A DNA stretch of 64,000 nucleotides from Fasciola hepatica (lineage: Eukaryota > Platyhelminthes > Trematoda > Plagiorchiida > Fasciolidae), in assembly GCA_948099385.1 (NCBI GenBank), contig CANUEZ040000161.1:1550001-1614000 (forward strand), in the 5' to 3' direction. The position numbers and the translations under genes are program-made. This document shows, in pieces, positions 52,201-64,000 of this stretch (positions are counted from its first letter, which is position 1; every line of letters starts with the position of its first letter). A model generated the notes under the pieces. The model worked only from the letters and a program-made list of their open reading frames with translations. It did no database searches and was not told the origin of the DNA.

Positions 52201-53055
52201 TGATATTCTAGAGTTTAGACAATCATGTATCAGGACATGTACTTCTCGTGTCCTCGGATGCAGATTATCTGTTGGTGTGTCGTGTCTAGTGACAGAAAAG
52301 GTGTGCCAAAATGTGTGGATTTCATCGGCTCAGCTATCCTAAAGGCTTTTTGAAAAAAAGCAGGGACAGACGAAAAATTGTTTGAATTCCTGACTAGAAA
52401 TCACGAGTTTCACCCAATCCAAATATGAAAAGACCAAGAAAAATGACGAGTGGTGGAGATTAATTGAATCAGGCATAATGTTAATCTTTCCTTGTCACGT
52501 GAATATCCCATCCACATTCTCCCTTGCTCGTTTTGGTGTCACTTTCAACCACCTTAGGCAGTTGGTTATCAATCAAAACCGCAACACTCAGATTCAACCG
52601 AAGCTTCCAGGGTTGGGAAGATGAAGGTGAAAACATGTGGCTAGCTTCGGTGGTAAAATTTTTAGATTGTTTACGAATTAGCCTAAAGGTAAGTCAGGGT
52701 CATTCACTGTACAATAGTTCCATTTATCCTGTTGGTAATCATTAGCCAGTTTCTATCCACTGAGTCGTAGCGTGAATTCGAATCCGTGGGCTCGTAGACT
52801 ACCAGTCAGTGATCTGGTTGGGCTGGTTGTCAGCTGTTTTATTACAGCTCAACTCAACATGGGGCTGCACATGATGAATTATTTTACAAACAATTTACTT
52901 ATCATACTATTTATTGTAACAACTTAACCAACAGGCTTTTTGGTTTCTTTGAAAAGTTTTCACCTCATATAGGCTCCTAGTGAGGAAAGACTCATCCCAG
53001 AAGTTGACCGTTTTACATGAGATGAGTTCTTACTACTTAGAACTGGAGAAGGAAG
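49250..53055. other. Non-coding DNA, no gene seen
   Basis: A GC-richer block at 49330-49520 is full of iterated CCAG/GACC motifs and may be a decayed repeat. The rest is AT-rich with frames up to 110 codons (51184-51516, minus) lacking domains. Confidence 0.4.
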
Positions 53056-53059
53056 AACC

Positions 53060-53190
53060 GAGGCTGGCCAAAAGGTCATCACTTTAGAATTCGGACCTTG
53101 GCGTCTTCAGTTCAATTTCAGATATAGCCAATCAATTTCCCATTTGGATCCCTTCCAGAAATATTGAACACCGTTGTACAATAAGTAAAA
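53060..53190 (+). repeat. SINE family A copy (diverged)
   Basis: A-box-like GGCTGGCCAAAAGGTCATC and B-box-like AGTTCAATTTC are followed by the conserved end GATCCCTTCCAGAAATATTG and then AACACCGTTGTACAATAAG. The end is almost the reverse complement of the left part of the 34932 copy, confirming family and orientation (plus). Confidence 0.7.
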
Positions 53191-53924
53191 AGAGAGTAGA
53201 AAATTACTTTTTTATTTATTATGCAGTGGTTTTGGGGTCGAGTATTTTAAAAATGTAGCTGATGAGCCTTAGCAAGGATGAAAGAGCTTTACGGTGCTAA
53301 CATGGCGAGACATAGTGAAACACAGTGAGACAAATCATTTCGAAAACAGATCTTCCATTGTCACCTGCAAGACTAGGCATTCTCCGTACTGTACTAAGCT
53401 GTGATATGTACTTTTCTGGAGGGTGTCTAAAAACCGTGAGGGCAGCGAGACTGTTCCATTCCTTTCCAAGAAATATTCATTCCAATATGGATTCGGAATC
53501 CACGTTGCATACAATCGTCCAACAACTTTTACTGGTGTTAACAAGGAATACTTTTCAGAGAAACCGGTACGACAGTTGAGATCATTACGTTTTCCCAACA
53601 AAATACCGTACATTGTGTACTTATGTTTGGAGTAATTACACACTACGAGGGCTTTCCACATATATCAGAGTCAATTCCCCCCCCCCACCAATTCGGTGAT
53701 TCCACTTAATGTAGCTTATTATAGTAATACGATATCGACATTACATACAATTGTATATATAATCCCTAATGGGTAAAAATCAGCAACCGGAAGGAGCTCA
53801 CCAAAGTATTGGATAAAATCTTACAAATTCCGGCTGAAAGCTGCATCCGTGCGATAGTGGTGGTTTTTCTTACCAGACTCCGCTGAGGTTAAATAGAACA
53901 ACATATTTCAACCTTAATCAAGAT

Positions 53925-54190
53925 AAAATGTGTGCGATGATCGCTCACTTCCTCAAAGGTCAAAGATTCGAATCCCCGCCATCACCGGTGACTTTGGCGA
54001 TGGACAACAATCCACTGTGGTCCGGATCTGTACGACACCCGACCTATTGGGACCTTGTGAGGTTTACCACTCCAAGTCTCGGAGTCTGGGTGCCGGTTAT
54101 CCCTAAGGATGCAGTGGGTCTTTGTGGGTATAGGTTATACCCCTTTCGTTTCACTCATGCGCACGCATGTATTAAGAAACCTAGATAATT
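53925..54190 (+). repeat. Dispersed repeat family B, copy 1
   Basis: A B-box-like AAGATTCGAATCCCC occurs near 53955. The part 54070-54165 is shared with 61605-61700. Shared blocks include CTCCAAGC/TCTCAGAG-type sequence, GGATGCAGTGGGTC against GGTGCAGTGGGTC, and CACTCATGCGCACGCAT against CACTCATGCGCAAGCAT. An 86-codon frame overlaps it and should not be called a gene. Probably another tRNA-headed SINE. Confidence 0.65.
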
Positions 54191-54194
54191 CTGA

Positions 54195-57090
54195 TTAGAA
54201 AGGCCAAACTTCCGCAGGTTGTTACCCATAAAAATACAACGAAAGACAAAGACAAGACAAAATATTATCACTAGTATGAATCGACTTGTAGACATAATAT
54301 CTAGATTTTTCCCAAAATAGTTTCAAATTTGTCATTTTACGTAGCCATACCCAGAACTCAAATGCAAGCTCAACAAATAAATCTTAATTCCGTCCGTAAC
54401 TTAATAGTTCTGAGACGCAAATTTGCACCGCGATATTCCCTTTGATCACGGAATCTGAAACATCCCTATCGTCACTAAGTGCATCGACCGGCATCTGTTT
54501 TGGAGGTTGTGCAATCACTAGTGAACACGAATACGGTAGCAGTTCGATCAGTTCTGTCATTCAGTTTGATGGAATATCGGATCATTCTAATCCGTGAATA
54601 GTAATACAGTCAGGAAGGTTTTCAGCTTCATAAGTTCTTCTTCATAGTACAAGGATTCAAAATGACTTGTCTAGCGACCCCTGTATTACCACCTCCAAAC
54701 AAATTATCATGATCTCGAATCAAGTAGAACATTTTACCCGAAAACAGACCTGTATTAGAATATTTTGTTTTCCACCAATCTCTCCTCACTACAAATTATG
54801 TAATTTTGCTCGGTTTACATCCGGTCAAACCGAGGCCCTGCTTTGTCTCATTTACTTATCCAAAATTTTGATAGTTTTTCAATATCATACAGAGTACTGG
54901 AGAAAATTTGGAGATCCTGAACTTCGCGCTGGTGTGCACTGGCCGCGTTCGTATTGCAGTATGAAGGAGAAAAGTGCACTATATTCTCCTGGATTGGAAT
55001 GATTAGCTCAGGATTATAAAAGGAACAGTTTTTATCTAAGAGCAGCGGTTTCGTTTTAAATCTGCTCCCAAGGCAAGTTATCCTCATCCACGGTAGATAG
55101 TAATTTTATCTTTTTATCGGTCCTATGTGATAATACGGAAAATGTCACCCAGTTTATTTCATTTGTACGTCTCACAATGATGATAAAGTCTTGGAAAGAA
55201 GATACTGGTAACCAGATTTTGACGAGCAAGGAATGCTGACCACCAGCGGTCAAACTTTAAACAGAGGGTCGAATGTATAGGGCTTGAGGTAATCCGAGTC
55301 TGGCAGCTATGCTGATACCAGTGAGGCTATGTAGCCTACGTAATGCCACTAACCATAGTTCTGTAAACTTTGATCAAATTGTAATTCTCACTTTTATCAA
55401 ATAGTGTTGTCTCTTATTTCAAAGGATATAAGCGAAAACTATCACTGTGTGGGAACACGGAGGACTGTAATCTACACCTAAATTTCGTCAGTAAAACACA
55501 GTTGGTACTCTCAATCTGGTGAACCGTGTGGATCGATGAAACATTACTTTTCCCAGTTTACATTCGGTACGACCCGAAACAATATTTTTCAATTTTCTCT
55601 AGGTATTATATTATCTAAATTTTGAGTAGTATTAGTCAAGTCTGAAAGAAATCTGTTTTATTTACATTTGATCGGACTCATGTGTAGCACGTGCTTTAGT
55701 ATTGTGCAAGTGTCACCCGTATAGGAGTTCATACCCCATATAGTCAGACGAAGCTGTCAGTTGTTGATCTGTTGGAGGTCAACGAAAGGATCTGCTCACG
55801 AGCTGCAAAAGCCTTTCAGTATTAAGTGATCCAATTGAATTGCACCTACGATTATTGCTTCCCTAGCAATCGATTGGGTTTTTTAAGTGAACTGAAGCAG
55901 CAGAAGTCCCCAATAAATTGTAGAAGATTTCACTGGATGCATCCTGCTCAGGGCGCTGGTAACTAGATGACGGTGGCGTTTGGCAAGCAATCTCATTCAT
56001 AGTGACGTGTAGTAAGGTGCAGCTCTATATAATAACAGTACAACGGTGAAACTTGATCTAATTTGTGAGAGATCCATACGTGCTGTGCCTAGCTGGAGTT
56101 CGTGTATGTCATGGACTTGATGCAGCCATAATTATTCAAGAAAATAACTGGACAGTATTGTAGGCCTCAATTAAACCATCTCGCTGATCAGACTGTTTGC
56201 CTTGCACCTTGACCTTCCTTACAGCTTACATCTGTTCTGTCCTCTTCAGCACACACTTTCTTCACGACAGATCGCTCGTATCTGTTCATTTTTAAAAATC
56301 TATTGTAAAGTCTTTTCTGTCCTTGGTTCTGGCTCAGCTCGAGTAGCTCTTTCAGTCTCCGCCTGTTCCCACTATCAGACCTCTCACGGAGACCGAAGTT
56401 CTCTCAATCCGTGTCAAACACTGCTCCAATATTAGCACATTATTAACTTCCTCTTTTCTAACTTATACTTCTGTGTATCCATTCTGTATTCAAACTGTGT
56501 GCAGCAACCGTGAAGATGGGCTTTGCAATGGGAATATACAAAAGGTAATCAGATTGTTGTCACTTGAAACTGCGAAACATTTAAACATTTTCACGCACGC
56601 GCCATAGCAAAATCAATTCTCCTGCTCCTCACTTGTTTTGGCTTCCCTTTTTAGTCAAATGTCTCCTTTTGTTGAGCTTTTTGCGCGCCATTCTTTCTAT
56701 ACGAGGCCGAATGACGTATGGATCTCAGAGTCCCAGTCTCGGCCGTCCTACGGTTTACTAGGGATTCTACCGAGACGCACCGGACAGCCCGTTGGGAGTC
56801 AACTTTCCCCTTTGCGGGTTGCTTTTGTCTGTGTTCATTGTTTGATTGACTTAACCGATTCCATAGCCGACTGTCCCTTTATTTTCATTGTAGTATGTTT
56901 TGAAATATTAGTTTTGTCCTCGAATACAAATTGCCTTTTCATATGGCTTCAGACAGTTCCTCACTTTCCGCACGGGAAAAATGATTGTAGGATAGAGGAC
57001 AATTTTAAAAAATGTGTCGCAGTTCGTTTCCGTTTGTTTGGCATTTTTCAGTTGGATGGAAAGCATTTTACAACTATCCTCAAGCTGGTA
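54195..57090. other. Non-coding DNA, no gene seen
   Basis: Frames of 111 codons (54667-55002) and 163 codons (56638-57129) on the plus strand are present. The longer starts at TTG, runs into the inverted-repeat element at 57.1 kb and shows no domain. I treat both as chance frames. Confidence 0.45.
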
Positions 57091-57112
57091 TATATAGGTC
57101 ATATATATATAT

Positions 57113-57355
57113 ATATTGATAGTAAGTAGTATGTTAACGTGTGGACAAAATTTCCCCGGAAGCACACGACCGGTTTCGCGGTTGTTGCCGCTCATCAGGT
57201 ATGCGTACCCTGTACTCCTCTGCCCACTCGTCTTCATACTTGTACACTCCGATCTTATATGCTCACTAGAATCTAATTTGAATCGTCTGGAGTGTGAATG
57301 GGTACTCTTCATTGAAATTTTGTCCACACGTTAACATACTACTTACTATCAATAT
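57113..57355. mobile_element. Inverted-repeat unit enclosing a hammerhead ribozyme
   Basis: A 42-base segment at 57113-57154 recurs as a perfect reverse complement at 57314-57355 (GAAATTTTGTCCACACGTTA and onward). Between the arms are the hammerhead ribozyme (minus strand) and the left arm of a second, longer inverted pair. The outer left side abuts an AT run. This looks like a terminal part of a Penelope-like element or retrozyme next to an inverted copy of part of itself. No coding sequence is attached. Confidence 0.75.
57162..57204 (-). ncRNA. Hammerhead self-cleaving ribozyme (minimal type I)
   Basis: On the minus strand stem I's 3' side GCATAC (57204-57199) leads into the core CTGATGA (57198-57192). 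Stem II is GCGG/CCGC with a CAACAA loop. GAAA follows (57177-57174). Stem III is the self-complementary ACCGGT with no loop, then the cleavage triplet GTC (cleavage after the C at 57168). Stem I's 5' side is GTGTGC (57167-57162), pairing with GCATAC over all six positions with one G-U. All invariant nucleotides of the hammerhead are present, including A15.1-U16.1. A very short palindromic stem III is typical of hammerheads in Penelope-like elements and retrozymes, which are thought to act best as dimers. It would release unit-length RNA from element transcripts. Confidence 0.9.
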
Positions 57356-57511
57356 GAGCGCTTGCACATGCAGCCTCGTTGTTCGTTGTGTTAGCAGTGA
57401 CCCAGACACGAATAACTATGAGAAATCCTAGTTGTGATTCATTTGTGGGCTCTTCAATGAAGAGTATCCATTCACACTCCAGACGATTCAAATTAGATTC
57501 TAGTGAACATA
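57256..57511. repeat. Second inverted repeat, about 60-bp arms
   Basis: The left arm (57256-57315) and right arm (57451-57511) are reverse complements with about two mismatches. They enclose the right 42-bp arm of the ribozyme-bearing unit. The right arm runs into an AT microsatellite (57509-57546). The nesting shows two oppositely oriented copies of the same terminal sequence. Confidence 0.88.
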
Positions 57512-57546
57512 TATATATATATATATATATATGATATATATATGAT
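57509..57546. repeat. AT microsatellite bordering the inverted repeats
   Basis: This is a TA-dinucleotide run with one GATA interruption. A similar shorter run lies on the other side at 57101-57116. Paired AT runs at both outer edges suggest the element inserted into, or generated, AT-rich simple sequence. Confidence 0.9.
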
Positions 57547-57549
57547 AAA

Positions 57550-60100
57550 AATGAGACCAGTCAGTGTCTCCTTCACCACCTTTCGGTGTGTTGTTTATCA
57601 GATTTCACCCGAACAGAGCAGAAGATAGAGTTCAAACTTCTACCACTTTCACCGCACCCGCCTATTGATTTCTGAACTCTCTGGGTTCGCTTTCATTCAG
57701 AAAAGTTTGTACAATTTGAGTAGTATGAAAGTATAGACTGATTCATCGTTGTTAGACAACTTAGTCTCGTTGGCACCTAACCAGTGCCGGGTCCTAAGAG
57801 TGAGACAACGGAATCGCTAGCAACCGGGTAGCCGATCGATGGCGTGGTTAGATAGAATCACAGATAAATCCTGTCAAGTGGTGTTAAATCTCAAAACCAG
57901 CCCGTTAGAAGGCTTGGTTTTCAGCGACAGTCGAATCAATAGGTTTTATGCGACGACTGTGTACCAGGATCGGTGTTCTATATAATCACTGTGTTTAGGC
58001 GGATGAAAATGAGGTTGTTCGCGAGCAAAGAATTGTGCTTCCTCTTCTTAGTGGGACAATTTAGAATAAGTAGTAAGAGATTCAGTCTGTTAGGTAATGA
58101 CTCATTGTCTAGTAGAAATGTATCATTCGGGACAAGGTATCACTGCTTAACAGCATTATCTAGTATTTCAAGATTTACAAGCAATGGATATCCACCGAGT
58201 CCTATCTAGGGTTTGAATACGGCACATGTTTCTATGGGTTTTGTTATACTTAAACCCCAATGAATAGAAAGTATAACACAAGAGTCTGTCGATTAGTGCA
58301 AAATGGATTTTTTACTATTGAGAGTTACTTGTGAATCGACGTAATTTGAAACAGTCTGCCGTGATTTAGTACGCGTGGCTCTACAGCTACCGTACAGAGA
58401 GATGTTGGCAAACACGTTAGACGAAGCAACCCGTCTTTGTAACTCCATGTGTGAAAGATGACATTTAAATTGTTCATATTAGACTGTGGCAAAATTTTCT
58501 TGACTTTTTTTGCCGCCGTCATGCTGAACAACTACTTTCTTCATCTAATTTGGAATGTTTGACCTTTGTCCCGTAGGGAGTTAACATACTATGCTGTCAC
58601 TAACATAATTCTCCAGGCATTTCAAAGCTCAGTATCATAGTTTTAACTGAGAGGGCGCTGATTATGACGAAAAGACAGTGAACTGAGGAACTTGATTATT
58701 TGATGGATCAAATAAAGTTTCTGAAAAGCTTATTTCACTGAATTAGCTTCGCAACAGAAATCGCTCGAGTGCTCACCCTTGTCGTGAATGTGATGCTCTA
58801 TTTGTGAAATGCTCCAGCGGTTTTTCAAAATTACGTGATATGCACGACTGCGGCTTTTCAGTTTGATTGATTCGAATTTTTCCAGAATTTCTCCAACTAT
58901 GTGCCGTCTCACGATTTGAACTGACAATGCCTGTTCCGAAGGAAACACACAATCAAACTTATTCTCTCCAGCTCATCGTTTTTATACAGCTGCTCCAACA
59001 AGAGTATGTAAGCCTGAGTACCCATGTCACTGAACACGAAGGAAGTGCTTGGCTGAACCTCTAAGCGCTACTGAAGTCAACAAATCAATCTCATCTCAGA
59101 AAATGGGGCAGTTAGTGCAACAATAGTTGTACGTGTGAAAATGAAAAGATCACAACCAAGATTTAACTATAGAAGTCAAAAGCGGATGCCCACTCTCTGG
59201 TGACCGTATTGCTGCCCTCCAAATGTGTGCTCTGAATGGTGAATTAATAAATTAGGGTATATGGGCGGATGGATAACGCTTCAGAATATCGTTTGAATAT
59301 TCGCCCATCCTAACTCTAATCGATTCTTTGCTCATTTCGTGCACAAATCGGAGAATAGGACTTATTCGTTTCCAAAAAGATACCTTGAAAAACAACATCG
59401 TACTTGGCTATATTCATTCAATGATGGGGTCAGTTATTTCACGCAAAGAGGTCAATAAGTTGTAACAGAAAGAGAGACCGGGGATGGGTGTGTGTAACTG
59501 CGACTTGAAATTGGAAGCGTAATTCTGTGTTTTCTTTCAAAAAGAATTGACCCCGGTAAATATCTGTATGCACACACCACGGCGTAGTGAAGGACAACGA
59601 ACAACGCCTAGATAACTCTGTGAGAAATTGCCAGTTGTCATGACAATACGGTGTGTTTACCGATACCCTCATCGGGTGTCTGTGCGTGCGTGTGGGACAG
59701 AGAGAGAGAGAATATCTGAAACTGCAACTGGAGAGAAGCACGCACTACGCAAATTCTAATTGCAATATAATTCTGAAAACAAATTACTGAAGTTCAATTG
59801 GAGTGAAAACATTATACGGAAAAGTATTATTTTGAAGTTTGCTCTGATCATAATTGCTGTGGTGAGAATGAGATAATTGTAGCATTTCATGGCTAGATTA
59901 AAATCATCGGGTGGATGAAAGACGGAATGAGTGAATGAATGACTACGTCAGTTAGATGGTTTTGTTCACGATCAATTCAGTTAGTTTCAGTAATTCTACC
60001 GATGTCTGAAAGCGTCACTAATGAATCGCAGTAGTTCTAAAGCTGATGCGTAGTCATTACTGAGGTGATCCAAATGGTAAACATAGTCGATCTCAGTGGA
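57550..60100. other. Non-coding DNA, no gene seen
   Basis: Short frames only (up to 100 codons on the minus strand at 59439-59741). No recognisable domain, repeat family or splice-flanked coding stretch. Confidence 0.45.
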
Positions 60101-60104
60101 ATTC

Positions 60105-60172
60105 GAACCTAAGCATAGTTGCCATCTTGGCTTCACTACGGTGAGTGCTCTGCCAGCTGGGCTACAAGGGCG
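60105..60172 (-). repeat. tRNA-like sequence, Lys/Thr-like head
   Basis: The minus strand has a near-canonical A-box region (TAGCCCAGCTGGCAGAGCAC) and B-box (GGTTCGAATTCC), placed as in a tRNA. The anticodon stem is imperfect and the 3' acceptor side does not pair with the 5' side. A SINE head or pseudogene is therefore more likely than a working tRNA. It is the most tRNA-like D-arm in the window. Confidence 0.55.
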
Positions 60173-60179
60173 TGCCCGT

Positions 60180-61555
60180 GTATCTAACTTATAGATGCTG
60201 GTTGTTTCATGGGGATATCTTGCTGCCGACAATCACTTTGGCGGATGCCACGTGCTAGTGTAATTTTGGCTGGTTAATTATGTGATTCGTATGCAAAAAA
60301 TGTCTGAAGCCTTTCTTTGTGGCCTCGTAGCATGGTTGGTCATTAAGTAAGGGTGGCATCCATTTGTTGTTTAGAAGCCGGCTAGAGCCAAAGACTTTTT
60401 AGAGTTTGGATCATTCCAAACAGTTTTCAAGTCTGCCTAACCATACTGTATAATCATTAGAGCTTGTCAGTTACTATCTCTGAAATTTTGTCATCATAAA
60501 ATATTGTTGTTTACTGTTTACCTGAACTAAGTGCCATGGCCGAGTTGCTATTAGCTGACCGGACACCACGTGGCAGAACAGTGTGTAAAGTAAACAAATT
60601 ATAAACCCACTGCTTTTGAGCACTGGTTCAGTTGTGTTTTGATTGTTTCAATGGTAGCTCTTTCTAGAATGGGTAAAAAATTGTCGCTTTTTATGGTTCC
60701 GTGCTACACTGTTTTTTTTGTGTATCAGAATGATAGTCCCTATTTGTATCGTCAGCGGTGGCTCATTATGTGACATCGCAAATGTTTCGTGGATAATGTG
60801 AAAGGGAACAGTAGCGAGAATGGTCCCAGTAGGAGCAGTTGTAACAAAAGCACCGGTAAGAGCAATTGAAAAAGCCATTAGGAAAAAGCAAGACCAATCT
60901 GTAGTGACTCAGTGGTCGTGGGCAACAAAGGTGGCTTCTGGGCGCACGCGATTTGCAAACAGTAACAGTATGTTACAGCCCCAATGTGTGGAGTGTGGTA
61001 CGGTTCAAAGGTGGATAGAACAAAGTTTTACATGATCCCGCTCTTTCTGTAGATAATTTGGTATAAAGTCTCTGGTAATGTGTAATTCATATACTCCGTT
61101 CAGAGGTTCAAATTGGGAATCGGTTTCTGTACGACAGCACTCATGAGGAAGTCAAAAGTGTCTTATATGTAAGAACATTCTCGAAAATCTACATAGTATA
61201 AATTACATTTCATTATGGTTGCACCCGGGCCAATCGAGAACCAAACTTCGAATCCCAATCCGCTTAGAGCGCGGTTGAGGTATTCATCACGTAAGTCGAT
61301 TACTGTGTTCGATGATGTGTAAATAATCGTAAAAACTGAAAGTGAATCGGAGCAATACCACTCAGTATTGTTATTATCCTTAGTGAAACAGCTATACTCT
61401 GATTCCGTTTAGTTGAGTTGATGAGATAGGTGCCGACGCTACACGATAAGCTAACTATTCTACTTAATTATTTATTTAGGACGAAAAGTATTCTTTTTCA
61501 ACTGGCTCAGGGAACATAGAGAAATAATAGAGTTTCTTGGTAGATTGGTCTCGGT
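60180..61555. other. Non-coding DNA, no gene seen
   Basis: A 71-codon plus frame at 60820-61035 and its 76-codon antisense partner are the only sizeable frames. Neither has a recognisable motif. Confidence 0.45.
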
Positions 61556-61559
61556 CAAT

Positions 61560-61735
61560 AAACAGCAAATTGGATCAACTAAGGAGGCATTATGTGGTTC
61601 TGCATCCCTCCAAGCATCAGAGACGGGATGCCGATTATCTCTAACGGTGCAGTGGGTCATTATGTCCATGTGGTGTACCTCTTCCATAGCACTCATGCGC
61701 AAGCATACCATAAAAATTAATAACCTGGAATAGAG
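61560..61735 (+). repeat. Dispersed repeat family B, copy 2
   Basis: The stretch 61605-61700 aligns with 54070-54165 (see copy 1), sharing in particular GCAGTGGGTC and CACTCATGCGCA in the same order and at similar spacing. The left part is more diverged. Same orientation as copy 1. Confidence 0.6.
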
Positions 61736-61739
61736 ACAC

Positions 61740-62757
<1,018 letters not shown>

Positions 62758-62759
62758 AG

Positions 62760-64000
62760 GTATGAAATACAGGTATATGTACATATATGGGTTTTATTGT
62801 CGGTCACTCAAGTGCACTGACAATCTTTCCATTTGAATGGTTGTTTGTACGGCAAGCTTCAGTTAAAGCAAGCGTATGAGGCTGACTGGAACGGTAGAAA
62901 TTCTCACTCGAAGTAACCATTCTTTCGACAAACACCAACTCAGACTTGTACGGTAGTGAATACGTGGTATAAGGCGTTAACGTATAATTTGGAATATTAT
63001 GACTACCCTCGCCCCCTCCCCCCTGGCAGACGATCTAATGATATGATTAGAAGACAGAACAACATACTCGCTCGCTCATTGACACGCCTGTTCTCTGGTG
63101 CTCTAATATTCTAATCACGACTCCACTTCTCTTGGTCAGTTTCCCCGGTCCTACGTGGTTGTTCACCACACCCTCATAGCTAGTGGATTGTGGTTTACAT
63201 TTAGACGCAAGAAAAATTTTCCCCCAAAAATAACTGTAATTTTTGGGTTCAGCGCGACCCAATAAGGCCTGTTGAAAATTAGTCCTAAGTGTTTATTGCT
63301 GGATTGTATTCTTCGTATCCCAAAGCAAAGAGACTCTCCGTTTTAATTTTCACGGGAAGGCCTCTATCTTCAGTCAAAATTTGCTGCCCTTTATACAGAT
63401 ACTGTCATTGAGATGCTTTTAAATATTACTCAATATATACTTCGAGCTTCGTGATTTAATTAGGGTATATCAGGCCATCATTTATTCATACTAGTTTATT
63501 CAATGTTTCCTCTAATTTAGGTTGGTTCTTTACTACGCTATTGGTAGTTGAATGCATTTGACCTCGGTTGCCGGGGTAAAGAGCTCTAAGCGAAGTCAGC
63601 TAATAACTAGCAAGGCATGGAAATATATTTAACTTGATCAACAGGACCACTTTAACTATCCTAGGTTATATTTAGATAAGTTTACTATCCGAATAATCTG
63701 GTAGAAGCCTTCTTCTCGGCCAACATATTTTTGATGATTTTGTATGTATTGTGCGGTCAAAGAGAAACTGTTTCATCATTTGGCGATTTCACGACTTATG
63801 TGGTTTAAAAATGCTCTTTAACGATGACCACCAAACTTAGTGGAGAAAACAAAATCCAATTCGCATCAGCATAAGCTAGGTCTTCAAGGTCACGTGAGCG
63901 TATTTCATTAATCGTTTAAATTCTTACCACGACAGCAATGAAATGAACCACTGAAACTGGATTTTCTGGTAGCTCTTTTAAGAGGACCAAAGTTGAATTG
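62760..64000. other. Non-coding DNA, no gene seen
   Basis: No recognisable gene, repeat family or RNA. One 71-codon minus frame at 63047-63262 without motifs. Confidence 0.5.

Noticed and set aside
53254..53285. Second possible hammerhead (CTGATGAG ... GATGAAA) on the plus strand
   Set aside because: Stem II would need an unpaired 10.1/11.1 position and stems I and III do not form, so the core match is probably chance.
53335..53661. A 108-codon minus frame with a 70-codon plus-strand partner
   Set aside because: No recognisable domain or splice context; antisense pairing of frames suggests composition rather than a gene.
56638..57129. A 163-codon plus-strand frame
   Set aside because: It starts at TTG, contains no known motif and ends inside the inverted-repeat element and AT run.
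56908..57327. A 139-codon minus-strand frame
   Set aside because: It reads straight through the hammerhead ribozyme and an AT run, so it reflects element RNA sequence, not protein.

Overview
The window is eukaryotic nuclear DNA that is almost entirely non-coding. It most resembles an animal with a repeat-rich genome and long introns. A flatworm, probably a digenean trematode, is my best guess. That guess rests on the protein exon style, the Penelope-like retroelement, the tRNA-headed SINEs and the long trinucleotide and AT microsatellites; no single marker proves it. There is no bacterial-style gene organisation. Most open frames are under 120 codons, and I recognise none of them beyond the two coding relics named next.

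Only two stretches have coding homology that I can name. The first is one minus-strand exon (about 3612-3835) encoding most of the N-terminal PAS domain of an EAG/KCNH-family voltage-gated potassium channel. It has a textbook donor (GTAAGT) and a C-rich acceptor tract whose other strand is a near-ideal G-quadruplex motif. No other channel exon was found, so much of the window may be intron of that gene. The second is a decayed minus-strand Penelope-like element (about 8183-8830) that keeps the end of the reverse-transcriptase region and a GIY-YIG endonuclease domain, with three internal stops. Several plus-strand stretches between 43.4 and 49.3 kb look like exons (strong acceptors and donors, compatible phases, one stop followed by AATAAA), but I cannot name the protein. 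They could be an opposite-strand gene nested in, or next to, the channel gene.

Layout: 1-3.5 kb is non-coding with a (GAT)n array of about 530 bp. At 3.6-3.9 kb is the channel exon and G4 tract. At 7.9-8.9 kb are a near-perfect 46-bp-arm hairpin and the Penelope-like remnant. From 9 to 53 kb there are scattered copies of one tRNA-headed SINE family in both orientations, other tRNA-like relics, and a GC-rich solo LTR with a 4-bp target duplication (24794-25231). At 43-49 kb are the candidate exons. A second dispersed repeat occurs at 54 and 61.6 kb. At 57.1-57.5 kb are nested inverted repeats bracketed by AT runs, containing a complete hammerhead ribozyme on the minus strand. At 62.65 kb is an (AT)52 run.

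The most notable object is the hammerhead ribozyme at 57162-57204. Every core residue is present, with a 6-bp stem I, a 4-bp stem II and a loopless palindromic stem III, as in the minimal ribozymes of Penelope-like elements and retrozymes.
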